Shown in pieces: positions 15,506 to 23,929 of a DNA stretch of 33,129 nt. This DNA is from Bacteroidales bacterium. Its GTDB lineage: Bacteria; Bacteroidota; Bacteroidia; Bacteroidales; JAADGE01. Where the stretch lies: the NCBI GenBank assembly GCA_021108035.1, contig JAIORQ010000074.1:1-33129 (forward strand), written 5' to 3'. The first letter of the stretch is position 1; every line of letters begins with the position of its first letter. Under the pieces are notes generated by a model. That model did no database searches. It had not been told where the DNA came from and worked only from the letters and a program-made list of their open reading frames with translations. Made by a program: the position numbers and the translations under genes.

Positions 15506-17077
15506 TTATGATTTCATAGGAATATTTGTCATAGCCCGCTCACTGATTGCCGTAATACTTAAAGCCGGATTAACACCCGGATTGGCAGAGATCATTGATC
15601 CGTCACAAACATACATATTTTTATATCCGAAAACTTTATTGTTTTTATCAATTACTCCTGTTTCTTTATTTTTGCCCATAACAGCACCTCCCAAAATGTG
15701 TGCAGTTGACGGAATTCCTGTAAGAGTTTCCGTAAACATAACAATTGGTTTTCCGTTAATAATTTCTCCGTATTTATGAGCAACTTTATGAGCTTCAGGG
15801 ATAAATGCCGTTGGCTTTTTGCCTTCTTCAACTTTTGTTCCGATACCGAATAATTTTTTTCTTAACTTTAAAGTACTGTCAATATGTTGCATAAAAAGAA
15901 TAATAGAAGTTTGTTTCCCGAAATTGGGTACAAAAAATATTTTCAGCCATTTAAAAGGAGCTGTGAACGGAATAATAAATAATTTTAAAATTCGCAGAAA
16001 GAAATTCTTCTCACTGACCATAGGCATAACCAAAAGTCGCCAAAAACCTGATCCTTTGCCGTAGCGTACAGGTTCAATATTGCTGTTTTCATCAACTTCA
16101 ATAATTGAACCTATAGCAATTCCTTCCGACATGTCTTTCTCTTTATCAGTTGTAACCGTAAATATTAAAGCCTCATTATTGGTACGTATATTATTACCGA
16201 TTCTGTTGCTTAAATTAGGTAAGTTTTTCTTTTTTTGTTTCAATAATAAAGGAACTGTACCGAGTACACCACCTGAAAATATAATGCCTTTTGCTTTAAT
16301 ATTTTGTTTTTTCTTAAATAACTTTGTTGATTGTTTAAAAATAACTTTATAACCTGTTGCACCTGTTTTTCCGTCAAGCGGAATAATATCCGTAACTTCA
16401 TGTTCTGCCAGTATTTCTGCTCCGAGTTGTTGTGCTAAATAAAGATAGTTTTTATCCAGAGTATTTTTTGCATTATGGCGGCATCCGGTCATGCACGAAC
16501 CACATTGAATACAGCCTGTTCTGCTCGGACCTTTTCCGCCGAAGTAGGGATCGTCAACTGTAACATCATTTTCACCGAAATATACGGCTACTTTTACGGT
16601 ATTAAATTTATCTTCTTGCCCGATTTCTTTTGCCAATTGTTTAAATGCTTTATCACTTTCACCCAAATACGTATTTTGAACGGCACCCAGCATTTTCCAT
16701 GCGGTTTCATAATGCGGTTCAAGTTCTTTTTCCCAATCTGCCAGTTCAGCCCAAGAACCGTGGTGAAAAAAAGGTTTGTGAGGTTTAGGCAGGGTATTGG
16801 CATAAACCAAAGAACCGCCGCCGACACCGACACCGCTCATAGCTGATATATGTTTAAAGAATGTAATTTTTTGTATGCCGAAAAATCTCAAAGCCGGCAT
16901 CCATAACCATTTTCTTACATTCCAATTTGTTTTAGGATAATCACTATCTTTATACCGGTTCCCTTTTTCTATTACCAATACTTTGTAGCCTTTCTCTGAA
17001 AGACGTAAAGCCGAAACAGAACCGCCGAAACCGGAACCAATTATTATATAGTCGTATTTATCTGTTTTATTGTTCAT
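15506..17077 (-). CDS. GMC-family FAD oxidoreductase (cholesterol oxidase-like)
   Basis: A 523-residue flavoprotein from the ATG at 17077. A TTG seven codons upstream is less likely. The N-terminal FAD-binding motif is G-S-G-F-G-G (14-19), followed by the second dinucleotide strand V-L-V-I-E-K-G. The C-terminal GMC domain shows A-H-I-L-G-G-A-V-M-G and D-G-S-M-I-S-A-N-P-G-V-N-P-A-L, supplying the usual His/Asn active-site pair. A cysteine cluster C189-x2-C192-x2-C195-x3-C199 precedes the family's A-K-N-T-L-D motif. Similar cysteines are seen in related bacterial GMC proteins and could bind an iron-sulfur cluster. It probably oxidises a sterol-like or other alcohol. It is divergent from the MtfA-like gene. 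Confidence 0.85.
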   Translation of the reverse strand: MNNKTDKYDYIIIGSGFGGSVSALRLSEKGYKVLVIEKGNRYKDSDYPKTNWNVRKWLWMPALRFFGIQKITFFKHISAMSGVGVGGGSLVYANTLPKPHKPFFHHGSWAELADWEKELEPHYETAWKMLGAVQNTYLGESDKAFKQLAKEIGQEDKFNTVKVAVYFGENDVTVDDPYFGGKGPSRTGCIQCGSCMTGCRHNAKNTLDKNYLYLAQQLGAEILAEHEVTDIIPLDGKTGATGYKVIFKQSTKLFKKKQNIKAKGIIFSGGVLGTVPLLLKQKKKNLPNLSNRIGNNIRTNNEALIFTVTTDKEKDMSEGIAIGSIIEVDENSNIEPVRYGKGSGFWRLLVMPMVSEKNFFLRILKLFIIPFTAPFKWLKIFFVPNFGKQTSIILFMQHIDSTLKLRKKLFGIGTKVEEGKKPTAFIPEAHKVAHKYGEIINGKPIVMFTETLTGIPSTAHILGGAVMGKNKETGVIDKNNKVFGYKNMYVCDGSMISANPGVNPALSITAISERAMTNIPMKS

Positions 17078-17105
17078 TTTACAATTGTTAAATCTCAAAA
17101 TCTCT

Positions 17106-17113
17106 CAAATTTA
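17106..17113 (-). promoter_or_regulatory. -7 element for the GMC oxidoreductase gene
   Basis: Read on the minus strand this is TAAATTTG, matching TAnnTTTG, 29 bases before the ATG at 17077. It is one base away from the divergent -7 element at 17115-17122. No clear -33 element was found. Confidence 0.5.
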
Positions 17114-17114
17114 A

Positions 17115-17122
17115 TATATTTG
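17115..17122 (+). promoter_or_regulatory. -7 element for the MtfA-like gene
   Basis: TATATTTG matches TAnnTTTG and lies 24 bases before the ATG at 17146. It sits back to back with the minus-strand element at 17106-17113. Confidence 0.5.
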
Positions 17123-17145
17123 TTGAAAATTAAGAAAAAAATAAA

Positions 17146-18021
17146 ATGTACGAAAAAATATTTATAGTAATCTTCATTATTCTTATTATCATTCTGATAA
17201 GATATATAAAAAGAAAAAATGCATGGAAAACACCAAAAGATGAATTTCTGTCAAATTGGCGAATAATCTTGTCTGAAAAAGTTATATTTTACAATAATTT
17301 GAATGAAGAAGAAAAGAAGAGATTTGAATACAAAATACAAGAGTTTTTGTTGAATTGTAAAATAACGGGAATAAAAACAACTGTTGATGATACCGACAGA
17401 CTTTTAGTAGCTGCAAGTGCAATAATACCGATTTTTGAATTCCCTGAATGGAAATATTTGAATATTGATGAGGTTTTGTTGTATCCGGTTTCTTTTGATA
17501 CAAATTTTGATATGTCATCAAGCAGTTCTGTATTGGGTATGGTCGGTTCCGGCTATATGGAAGGGAAGATGATTTTGTCGAAATCAAGTTTACAACACGG
17601 ATTCAGAAACGAAACTGATAAAAAAAACACAGCAATTCATGAGTTTGTTCATCTGATTGATAAGGCTGATGGTGCTATTGACGGAGTGCCTGAACTTTTG
17701 CTTGCAAAACAATACACAATTCCGTGGTTAGATTTAATTAAAAAGAAAATTGATGAAATTTACGAAGGAAGTTCGGATATAAATCCATACGGAGCAACTG
17801 ATAAAACAGAATTCTTTGCTGTTATCAGTGAATATTTTTTTGAACGGCCGAAATTATTGAAAACGAAACATCCGGAATTGTATAAAATGCTTGAAAAAAT
17901 ATTCAAAACTGACGGCATTAGTCGTTTTAAAATTAAAAAACGTAATATTATCGGAAGAAACTCTTCCTGTCCTTGCGGAAGCGGTAAGAAATATAAATAT
18001 TGTTGCGGGAAATATTTATAA
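17146..18021 (+). CDS. MtfA-like zinc metallopeptidase with C-terminal SEC-C motif
   Basis: A 291-residue protein with one N-terminal membrane segment (about 5-20) and a peptidase domain of the MtfA (M90, DUF980) family. The zinc site is H165-E-F-V-H169, and the third ligand region T-E222-F-F-A-V-I-S-E-Y-F-F is typical of MtfA. In E. coli MtfA is a peptidase linked to the glucose regulator Mlc. The last 20 residues are a SEC-C zinc motif (C275-P-C277 ... C286-C287), as found at the end of SecA, where it binds SecB and ribosomes. An anchored N-terminus with a SEC-C tail would place the peptidase near the membrane or translocon; that is inference. Confidence 0.87.
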   Translation: MYEKIFIVIFIILIIILIRYIKRKNAWKTPKDEFLSNWRIILSEKVIFYNNLNEEEKKRFEYKIQEFLLNCKITGIKTTVDDTDRLLVAASAIIPIFEFPEWKYLNIDEVLLYPVSFDTNFDMSSSSSVLGMVGSGYMEGKMILSKSSLQHGFRNETDKKNTAIHEFVHLIDKADGAIDGVPELLLAKQYTIPWLDLIKKKIDEIYEGSSDINPYGATDKTEFFAVISEYFFERPKLLKTKHPELYKMLEKIFKTDGISRFKIKKRNIIGRNSSCPCGSGKKYKYCCGKYL

Positions 18022-18057
18022 GCAAAAACACTTATAAGTTTTTAGTTAAACACAACA

Positions 18058-18164
18058 TATCGGTAAATTCACCGATAAATACAACATATCGGTAAAATCA
18101 CCGATAAACACAACATATCGGTATATTTACCGATAATTACATAAAATCGCTCTTTTTACCGATT
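18058..18164 (+). repeat. Four palindromic operator-like repeats, 29-bp period
   Basis: Four dyads start at 18058, 18087, 18116 and 18145, exactly 29 bases apart. The first three have perfect half-sites TATCGGT-N6-ACCGATA. The fourth is AATCGCT-N6-ACCGATT, with the outer base pair changed symmetrically on both sides and one mismatch. The linkers are 9 bases, AACACAACA or close to it. The six-base centres vary but are nearly all A/T. The fourth dyad ends seven bases before the -7 element at 18171 and so covers the -33 region. These are probably binding sites for a dimeric DNA-binding protein, perhaps the adjacent HTH protein itself. Confidence 0.85.
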
Positions 18165-18170
18165 TTTTTA

Positions 18171-18178
18171 TATATTTG
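18171..18178 (+). promoter_or_regulatory. -7 element for the SatD-like/DUF3307 operon
   Basis: TATATTTG matches TAnnTTTG. Transcription would start about seven bases further on, leaving only a few untranslated bases before the ATG at 18191. Its -33 region lies within the fourth palindrome. Confidence 0.65.
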
Positions 18179-18190
18179 TAAAAAAAAGTA

Positions 18191-18889
18191 ATGATTAATG
18201 CAATAATATCGGGCGATATAATAGCATATACAAGTTTAAATAAAAAAGGTAAAAATTTGTTTGACAATAAAATTCTTGCTTTGACAGAAGTTTTAAAAAA
18301 AGAATTTAATGTATTTGTCAGGCTTATAAAAGGTGATTATATAGAATGTTATGTTCCTGAAACATACGAAGTTTTAAGAGTTACTCTGATTATTAAGTCT
18401 TATATAAAAACCATCGTAAAAGAAATTGCCGGAAACTCAAAGAGTAATGATGACAGAACTTCACTTTTAAAAAAATACGGAATAAGATTAGCAATAGGTA
18501 TCGGGGAATTATCAAGATTAGACATTGATAAAGGAATAATAGACGGAGAAGCTATATATTTTTCCGGAAGATTATTAAGTAAAAAAAGCACCTCCGATAA
18601 GAATAAAATATCAATTAAGGATACATTATACCTGCAAACAAATAATGAAAATTTGACAAATGAATTTATTCCGTTAATAAGCTTAATTGATGAAATAATA
18701 AACAGAAATACCGCAAAGCAATCAGAAATATTATATTATAAGTTATTAGGCTTTGATGAAAAAAGCATTGCAAAAAAAACAGGCAGATATCAATCAACTG
18801 TTAATCAACATTCAACAAGTGCCGGTTGGAATGCAATTGAGAAAGCAGTTTTGAGATTTGAGAAAGTAATAAAAGAAAAAGTTAAGTAA
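18191..18889 (+). CDS. SatD-like protein with C-terminal helix-turn-helix
   Basis: A 232-residue cytoplasmic protein resembling the SatD family. The N-terminal ~130 residues recall a class III nucleotidyl cyclase fold: G-D9-I-I-A-Y-T-S-L, then K-G-D49-Y-I-E-C-Y at the second metal-Asp position, then G-I-R-L-A-I-G-I-G-E-L (97-107), then G119-E-A-I-Y-F-S-G-R127-L. In active cyclases the last motif has Asn four residues before the Arg. Here that residue is Y123, so catalysis is doubtful. Residues about 182-215 form an HTH (L-L-G-F-D-E-K-S-I-A-K-K-T-G, then S-T-V-N-Q). A DUF3307 gene follows after one base, and four palindromes precede the promoter. A ligand-sensing autoregulator is my inference. 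Confidence 0.75.
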   Translation: MINAIISGDIIAYTSLNKKGKNLFDNKILALTEVLKKEFNVFVRLIKGDYIECYVPETYEVLRVTLIIKSYIKTIVKEIAGNSKSNDDRTSLLKKYGIRLAIGIGELSRLDIDKGIIDGEAIYFSGRLLSKKSTSDKNKISIKDTLYLQTNNENLTNEFIPLISLIDEIINRNTAKQSEILYYKLLGFDEKSIAKKTGRYQSTVNQHSTSAGWNAIEKAVLRFEKVIKEKVK

Positions 18890-18890
18890 T

Positions 18891-19607
18891 ATGGATTTAT
18901 ATAAATTATTGGTTTTGCAACTTACAGCACATTTTCTTTCAGATTATATTTTTCAAAGTCAAAATTGTTCTGATGAAAAAGAAAACGGCAGTTTCAAATC
19001 AAAATATTTATACAAACATATTGCTGTAACATTCTTTATTTCTGCATTTTTATCTTTTCAGTTTACGTTTATCCTTTTTTCTCTGATAATTTCAGCCTTA
19101 CATTTTTTACTTGACGGAATTAAAAAATATGTATTGAATATAAAGTGTATAAGAAAATATTTGTTCTTTTTTGACCAAATATTGCATCTGTCAATAATTA
19201 TTCTTGTTATATTGCTTTTTGATAAATTTTGTGATTATAGTTTTATTATAGAAATTCCGGAATTAAGATATTTACTTTATATTCTTGCCTGTATTTTAAT
19301 TTTAAAACCTACAAATATTTTAATCAGAGAAATATTTAAGTTCTATGAAATCAAACTTGATAAATTAGAAACAGAGAAAGACGAACTTCCTAATGCAGGA
19401 AAATTAATAGGAATTACAGAAAGAATACTGACGCTTACGCTTATTATACTTGGGCAATATGCAGCAATCGGTTTTATTATGGCTGCAAAATCAATATTAA
19501 GATTTAAAGAAACACAAACACAGAAAGCAGAATATGTATTAATCGGAACAATGTTAAGTTTTGGTACAGCAATAATGATTGGGGTATTTTTGAAAATAAT
19601 AATATAA
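18891..19607 (+). CDS. DUF3307 integral membrane protein
   Basis: A 238-residue, very hydrophobic protein with about six membrane segments. Features of DUF3307 are visible: L-T-A-H-F-L-S-D-Y-I-F-Q-S-Q near the N-terminus, K-H-I-A-V-T-F-F around 41-48, and H-F-L-L-D-G-I-K-K-Y around 71-80. The conserved His/Asp pairs in membrane context suggest a metal- or ion-related role, but the family has no established function. It starts one base after the SatD-like gene stop, so both are made from one transcript under the palindrome-bearing promoter. It is probably the effector of the pair, with the SatD-like protein as regulator. Confidence 0.8.
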   Translation: MDLYKLLVLQLTAHFLSDYIFQSQNCSDEKENGSFKSKYLYKHIAVTFFISAFLSFQFTFILFSLIISALHFLLDGIKKYVLNIKCIRKYLFFFDQILHLSIIILVILLFDKFCDYSFIIEIPELRYLLYILACILILKPTNILIREIFKFYEIKLDKLETEKDELPNAGKLIGITERILTLTLIILGQYAAIGFIMAAKSILRFKETQTQKAEYVLIGTMLSFGTAIMIGVFLKIII

Positions 19608-19611
19608 GCTA

Positions 19612-19687
19612 AATTGTTACATTGTTTAATTGCTGCATTGTTGATATTTAGCAATTTAACAATGAAGCAATGCAACAATGTAACAAT
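19612..19687. repeat. AACAATG-type repeat forming a long hairpin, copy B
   Basis: The left arm (19612-19642) and right arm (19658-19687) are inverted copies matching at 27 of 30 positions, built from AACAATG/CATTGTT heptads. The same heptads occur at 14901-14937. The hairpin lies between DUF3307 and the FeS/FAD subunit gene and could end transcription or be a mobile palindromic repeat. Confidence 0.7.
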
Positions 19688-19712
19688 GCAGTAAATAAAA
19701 CAATGCAAAAAT

Positions 19713-21074
19713 ATGATACAATTCATTTTAAATAACAAGTTGGTTAAAACAAATAAATCAGCAAGTTCAATCTTGTTGGATTTTATTCGTTATGATCAAC
19801 ATTTAAAAGGAACAAAAGCCGGATGCAGGGAAGGGGATTGCGGAGCTTGCACCGTATTAGTCGGCTCTTTGAAAGACGAGAAAGTGCATTATCAAAGTAT
19901 GGCTTCTTGTCTTACTCCTCTTGGAAATGTGCTTGCTAAGCATGTTGTAACTGTTGAAGGTTTGAATCCTGATGATCTTACTCCGATACAAGCAGCATTG
20001 GATGAACATGCAGGAACCCAATGCGGATTTTGTACACCGGGTTTTGTGGTATCATTAACAGGTCATGCTTTATCAGAGCATGAAAATACTGTTAAATCTG
20101 CCGTAAATACTGTTTCCGGAAATATTTGTCGTTGTACGGGATATAAATCTATTGAAAGAGCCATCATTGATATTGTTGATAATTTGAAAGATAAACCGGA
20201 AGCATTATCTTTGGATTGGTTAATTAAGCAAAAATATTTGCCTGAATACTTTAAAGATATACCAAGTCGTCTTAATGGACTTAAAATTGAAGATCAACCA
20301 AAGGGATCGAAAATAATCGGTGGCGGTACAGACTTATATGTTCAAAAACCGGATGAAACATCTGACAGTGATGCCTCGTTTTATTTGAACAAGGCTGAAT
20401 TTAAAGATATTAAGGAAATAGACGGATATATCACAGTCGGAGCATCGGTTACGGTTAATGAAATGATGTATTCCGAAATTTTTAATAAGTATTTTCCGAA
20501 GATTAAACAATGGTTCAAACTAATATCTTCTGAACAGATCAGAAATGTAGGAACCATAGCAGGCAATTTTGTAAATGCTTCTCCGATTGGTGATTTGAGC
20601 ATCTTTTTTTTAGCATTAAATGCTGAACTGTTTATAAAAAATTCAAAAGGTAAAGAACGGAAAACTGCTTTAAAAGATTTTTTCAAAGCCTATAAAATTT
20701 TAGATTTAAGAGAAGGTGAAATTATTGAGAAGTTGCAATTTAAGATTCCGAAAGATAATTTTAAATTTAATTTTGAAAAGGTTTCAAAAAGAACTTTTTT
20801 GGACATTGCAAGTGTGAATACTGCTGTTTCATATTCTTTGGCAAAAAATATAATTGAAGACATTCACATATCGGGTGGCGGATTGGCACCAATTCCCAAA
20901 TACTTTGATAAAACTTGTGAATTTTTAATTGGTAAAGAGCTTAACCAAGAAAATCTCCAAAAAGCAAGCAATGTTTTGCTTTCAGAAGTCAGCCCTATAA
21001 GCGATATAAGAGGAAGCAAAGATTATAAGAGTTTGCTGTTAAAGCAGTTGTTTTTTGTTCATTTTGAGGAATGA
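19713..21074 (+). CDS. Xanthine dehydrogenase-type small subunit (2x[2Fe-2S], FAD)
   Basis: A 453-residue protein with XdhA architecture, the electron-transfer part of a molybdenum hydroxylase. A plant-type [2Fe-2S] site has C38, C43, C46 and C66. A second site has C104, C107, C139 and C141 (Q-C-G-F-C-T-P-G and C-R-C-T-G-Y). A CO-dehydrogenase-type FAD domain follows from about 195, with I-I-G-G-G-T-D-L and R-N-V-G-T-I-A-G-N-F. The length suits the fused small subunit. The large molybdopterin subunit that normally follows is absent; a DUF4143 ATPase gene starts 80 bases downstream. The partner is presumably encoded elsewhere or lost. The start ATG lies just after the AACAATG repeat region. 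Confidence 0.9.
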   Translation: MIQFILNNKLVKTNKSASSILLDFIRYDQHLKGTKAGCREGDCGACTVLVGSLKDEKVHYQSMASCLTPLGNVLAKHVVTVEGLNPDDLTPIQAALDEHAGTQCGFCTPGFVVSLTGHALSEHENTVKSAVNTVSGNICRCTGYKSIERAIIDIVDNLKDKPEALSLDWLIKQKYLPEYFKDIPSRLNGLKIEDQPKGSKIIGGGTDLYVQKPDETSDSDASFYLNKAEFKDIKEIDGYITVGASVTVNEMMYSEIFNKYFPKIKQWFKLISSEQIRNVGTIAGNFVNASPIGDLSIFFLALNAELFIKNSKGKERKTALKDFFKAYKILDLREGEIIEKLQFKIPKDNFKFNFEKVSKRTFLDIASVNTAVSYSLAKNIIEDIHISGGGLAPIPKYFDKTCEFLIGKELNQENLQKASNVLLSEVSPISDIRGSKDYKSLLLKQLFFVHFEE

Positions 21075-21081
21075 AAACATG

Positions 21082-21137
21082 ATATTTTTGGATTGTAATC
21101 CAAAAATATTATGTTTATTTTGGATTGTAATCCAAAA
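21082..21137 (+). promoter_or_regulatory. Two palindromic operator-like sites
   Basis: Site 1 (21082-21109) has perfect 13-base half-sites around GT: ATATTTTTGGATT / AATCCAAAAATAT. Site 2 (21118-21137) has 9-base half-sites of the same core, TTTTGGATT-GT-AATCCAAAA. The centres are 32 bases apart, about three helical turns, so dimers would bind the same DNA face. Site 2 covers the -33 region of the promoter at 21143. Repressor operators are likely. Confidence 0.75.
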
Positions 21138-21142
21138 AGTTG

Positions 21143-21150
21143 TATGTTTG
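21143..21150 (+). promoter_or_regulatory. -7 element, probably leaderless mRNA of the AAA ATPase
   Basis: TATGTTTG matches TAnnTTTG. The ATG at 21155 begins only five bases later, which is about where transcription should start, so the mRNA may have no leader. Confidence 0.6.
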
Positions 21151-21154
21151 CTGT

Positions 21155-22282
21155 ATGATTAAACGAAAATTAACTGATAAATTAAAAGAACACTTTTTTA
21201 AAAAAAAGGCAATAATTCTTATCGGTCCCAGGCAAGTAGGGAAAACGACACTTTTTAAAAGCATTGTTGAGGAAATAAATATGTCGTATGTTTGGTTTAC
21301 CGGTGATGAACCGAATGTTCCGAATATTTTTAATAATATTACATCAGGAGAACTAATTCATTTGTTCGGTAAGAATAAGATAGTAGTTATTGATGAGGCA
21401 CAGCAAATAAATAATATTGGTTCAATAATTAAGCTGATTGTAGATAATATTAAAGATATTCAAATTATCATAACCGGTTCATCTTCATTCGAATTAGCAA
21501 ATAAATTAAATGAGCCTCTTACAGGGAGAAAGTACGAATACTTGCTGTATCCTGTTTCTTTTGGAGAATTAGTTGAAGAAAATGGTTTAATAAAAGAAAT
21601 TCAAAAATTAAACACTCGTCTTATTTACGGTTCTTATCCTGAAATTGTTACAGATTTAAAGAATGCGGAAGAAAATCTTATTTGGTTGAGTGACAGCTAT
21701 CTTTACAAAGATATTTTGAAACTTGAGAACATTAAAAAAACAAGTTTATTAATTAAACTCTTGCAAGCATTAGCTTGGAAAGTAGGTAGTGAAGTGTCTT
21801 ATAATGAGTTAGCAAAAACAACAAGTTCTGACCCTAAAACTGTTGAGAAATATATTGATTTGCTTGAAAAGTCTTTTGTTATCTTTCGCTTAAATGCTTT
21901 GAGCAGAAATTTACGGAATGAAATTAAAAAGTCAAGAAAAATATACTTTTATGATAACGGAATAAGAAATGCTGTTATTGGAAATTTTAATCCTGTTAGT
22001 AACAGAAATGATATAGGTCAACTTTGGGAAAATTATTTAATAAGTGAAAGGTTTAAATTCTTGGAATATAACAAAATAAGAACAAATGTATTTTTTTGGA
22101 GAACTACACAGCAACAAGAAATTGATTATATTGAAGAAAGAGCCGGTTATTTTTATGCTTATGAATTTAAGTTTAATCCAAATAAAAAGGCTCGTTTGTC
22201 AAAAACATTTCAAAATGCTTATCCGCAACATAAATTTGAACTGATTAACAGAGAAAATTATCATAAATTTTTAGGATATTAA
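21155..22282 (+). CDS. AAA ATPase with DUF4143 domain
   Basis: A 375-residue protein from the ATG at 21155. A TTG five codons upstream would lie in the promoter. Walker A is G-P-R-Q-V-G-K-T-T (about 24-32), Walker B V-V-I-D-E-A-Q, sensor I-I-I-T-G-S-S-S. The C-terminal DUF4143 region ends in a PD-(D/E)XK-like pattern: E-I-D-Y-I-E-E followed by Y-E-F-K-F-N. Proteins of this kind are very common and often repeated in Bacteroidota genomes. Their role is unproven, with mobile or selfish behaviour often suspected. Here it is bracketed by palindromic operators upstream and a nested inverted repeat that begins right at its stop codon, as if it were a self-contained module. Confidence 0.88.
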   Translation: MIKRKLTDKLKEHFFKKKAIILIGPRQVGKTTLFKSIVEEINMSYVWFTGDEPNVPNIFNNITSGELIHLFGKNKIVVIDEAQQINNIGSIIKLIVDNIKDIQIIITGSSSFELANKLNEPLTGRKYEYLLYPVSFGELVEENGLIKEIQKLNTRLIYGSYPEIVTDLKNAEENLIWLSDSYLYKDILKLENIKKTSLLIKLLQALAWKVGSEVSYNELAKTTSSDPKTVEKYIDLLEKSFVIFRLNALSRNLRNEIKKSRKIYFYDNGIRNAVIGNFNPVSNRNDIGQLWENYLISERFKFLEYNKIRTNVFFWRTTQQQEIDYIEERAGYFYAYEFKFNPNKKARLSKTFQNAYPQHKFELINRENYHKFLGY

Positions 22283-22401
22283 ATTTGCAAGTCATCGTAT
22301 GAATAGCTTGATTAACAGCAAGATAAACTATGTTTTATTTTGCTTTTATTTAATCATTCATACGATGACTATCAATAGGTTAATTGAACACTTGCAGATT
22401 T
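22281..22401. repeat. Long nested inverted repeat downstream of the ATPase gene
   Basis: A perfect 15-base inverted repeat, AGTCATCGTATGAAT (22290-22304) and ATTCATACGATGACT (22356-22370), is nested in an outer pair, AAATTTGCAAG (22281-22291) and CTTGCAGATTT (22391-22401), with one wobble. Inside are TGATTAA/TTAATCA and GCAAGATAAA/TTTATTTTGC. The whole can fold into one long hairpin with a six-base loop and a 3' side bulge. It has no T run, so it is not a simple terminator. A structured RNA or a MITE-like element is possible. Confidence 0.75.
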
Positions 22402-22407
22402 AAGGTA

Positions 22408-22451
22408 ATATAAAAATGCTCCGAAAACAGCAAAACAATTTCGGAGCATTT
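22408..22451 (-). terminator. Terminator of eno
   Basis: A perfect 13-bp stem, AAATGCTCCGAAA (22414-22426) / TTTCGGAGCATTT (22439-22451), with a 12-base loop. Read on the minus strand it is followed by a T-rich tail, so it ends eno transcription. Confidence 0.8.
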
Positions 22452-22479
22452 AACTTTATTACTTTTCACTTTACAACTT

Positions 22480-23856
<1,377 letters not shown>

Positions 23857-23929
23857 TTATTAATTTATCTGTTAAATTCTTATCTTTATTGTTTATTTTA
23901 GATTAAAAATATAAAGACAAGTTGTGTAA

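Noticed and set aside
18058-18164. CRISPR array (29-bp regular repeats)
   Set aside because: The repeated part is a short dyad plus a near-constant 9-base linker. There are no unique spacers of normal length and no cas genes. Operator array fits better.
19343-19738. Minus-strand reading frame with repeated L-H-C-F-I
   Set aside because: It is antisense to DUF3307 and the AACAATG hairpin. The repetitive peptide is produced by the DNA repeat.
19713-22282. Complete xanthine dehydrogenase operon
   Set aside because: The second gene has Walker A/B motifs and a DUF4143 domain, not a molybdopterin-binding subunit.
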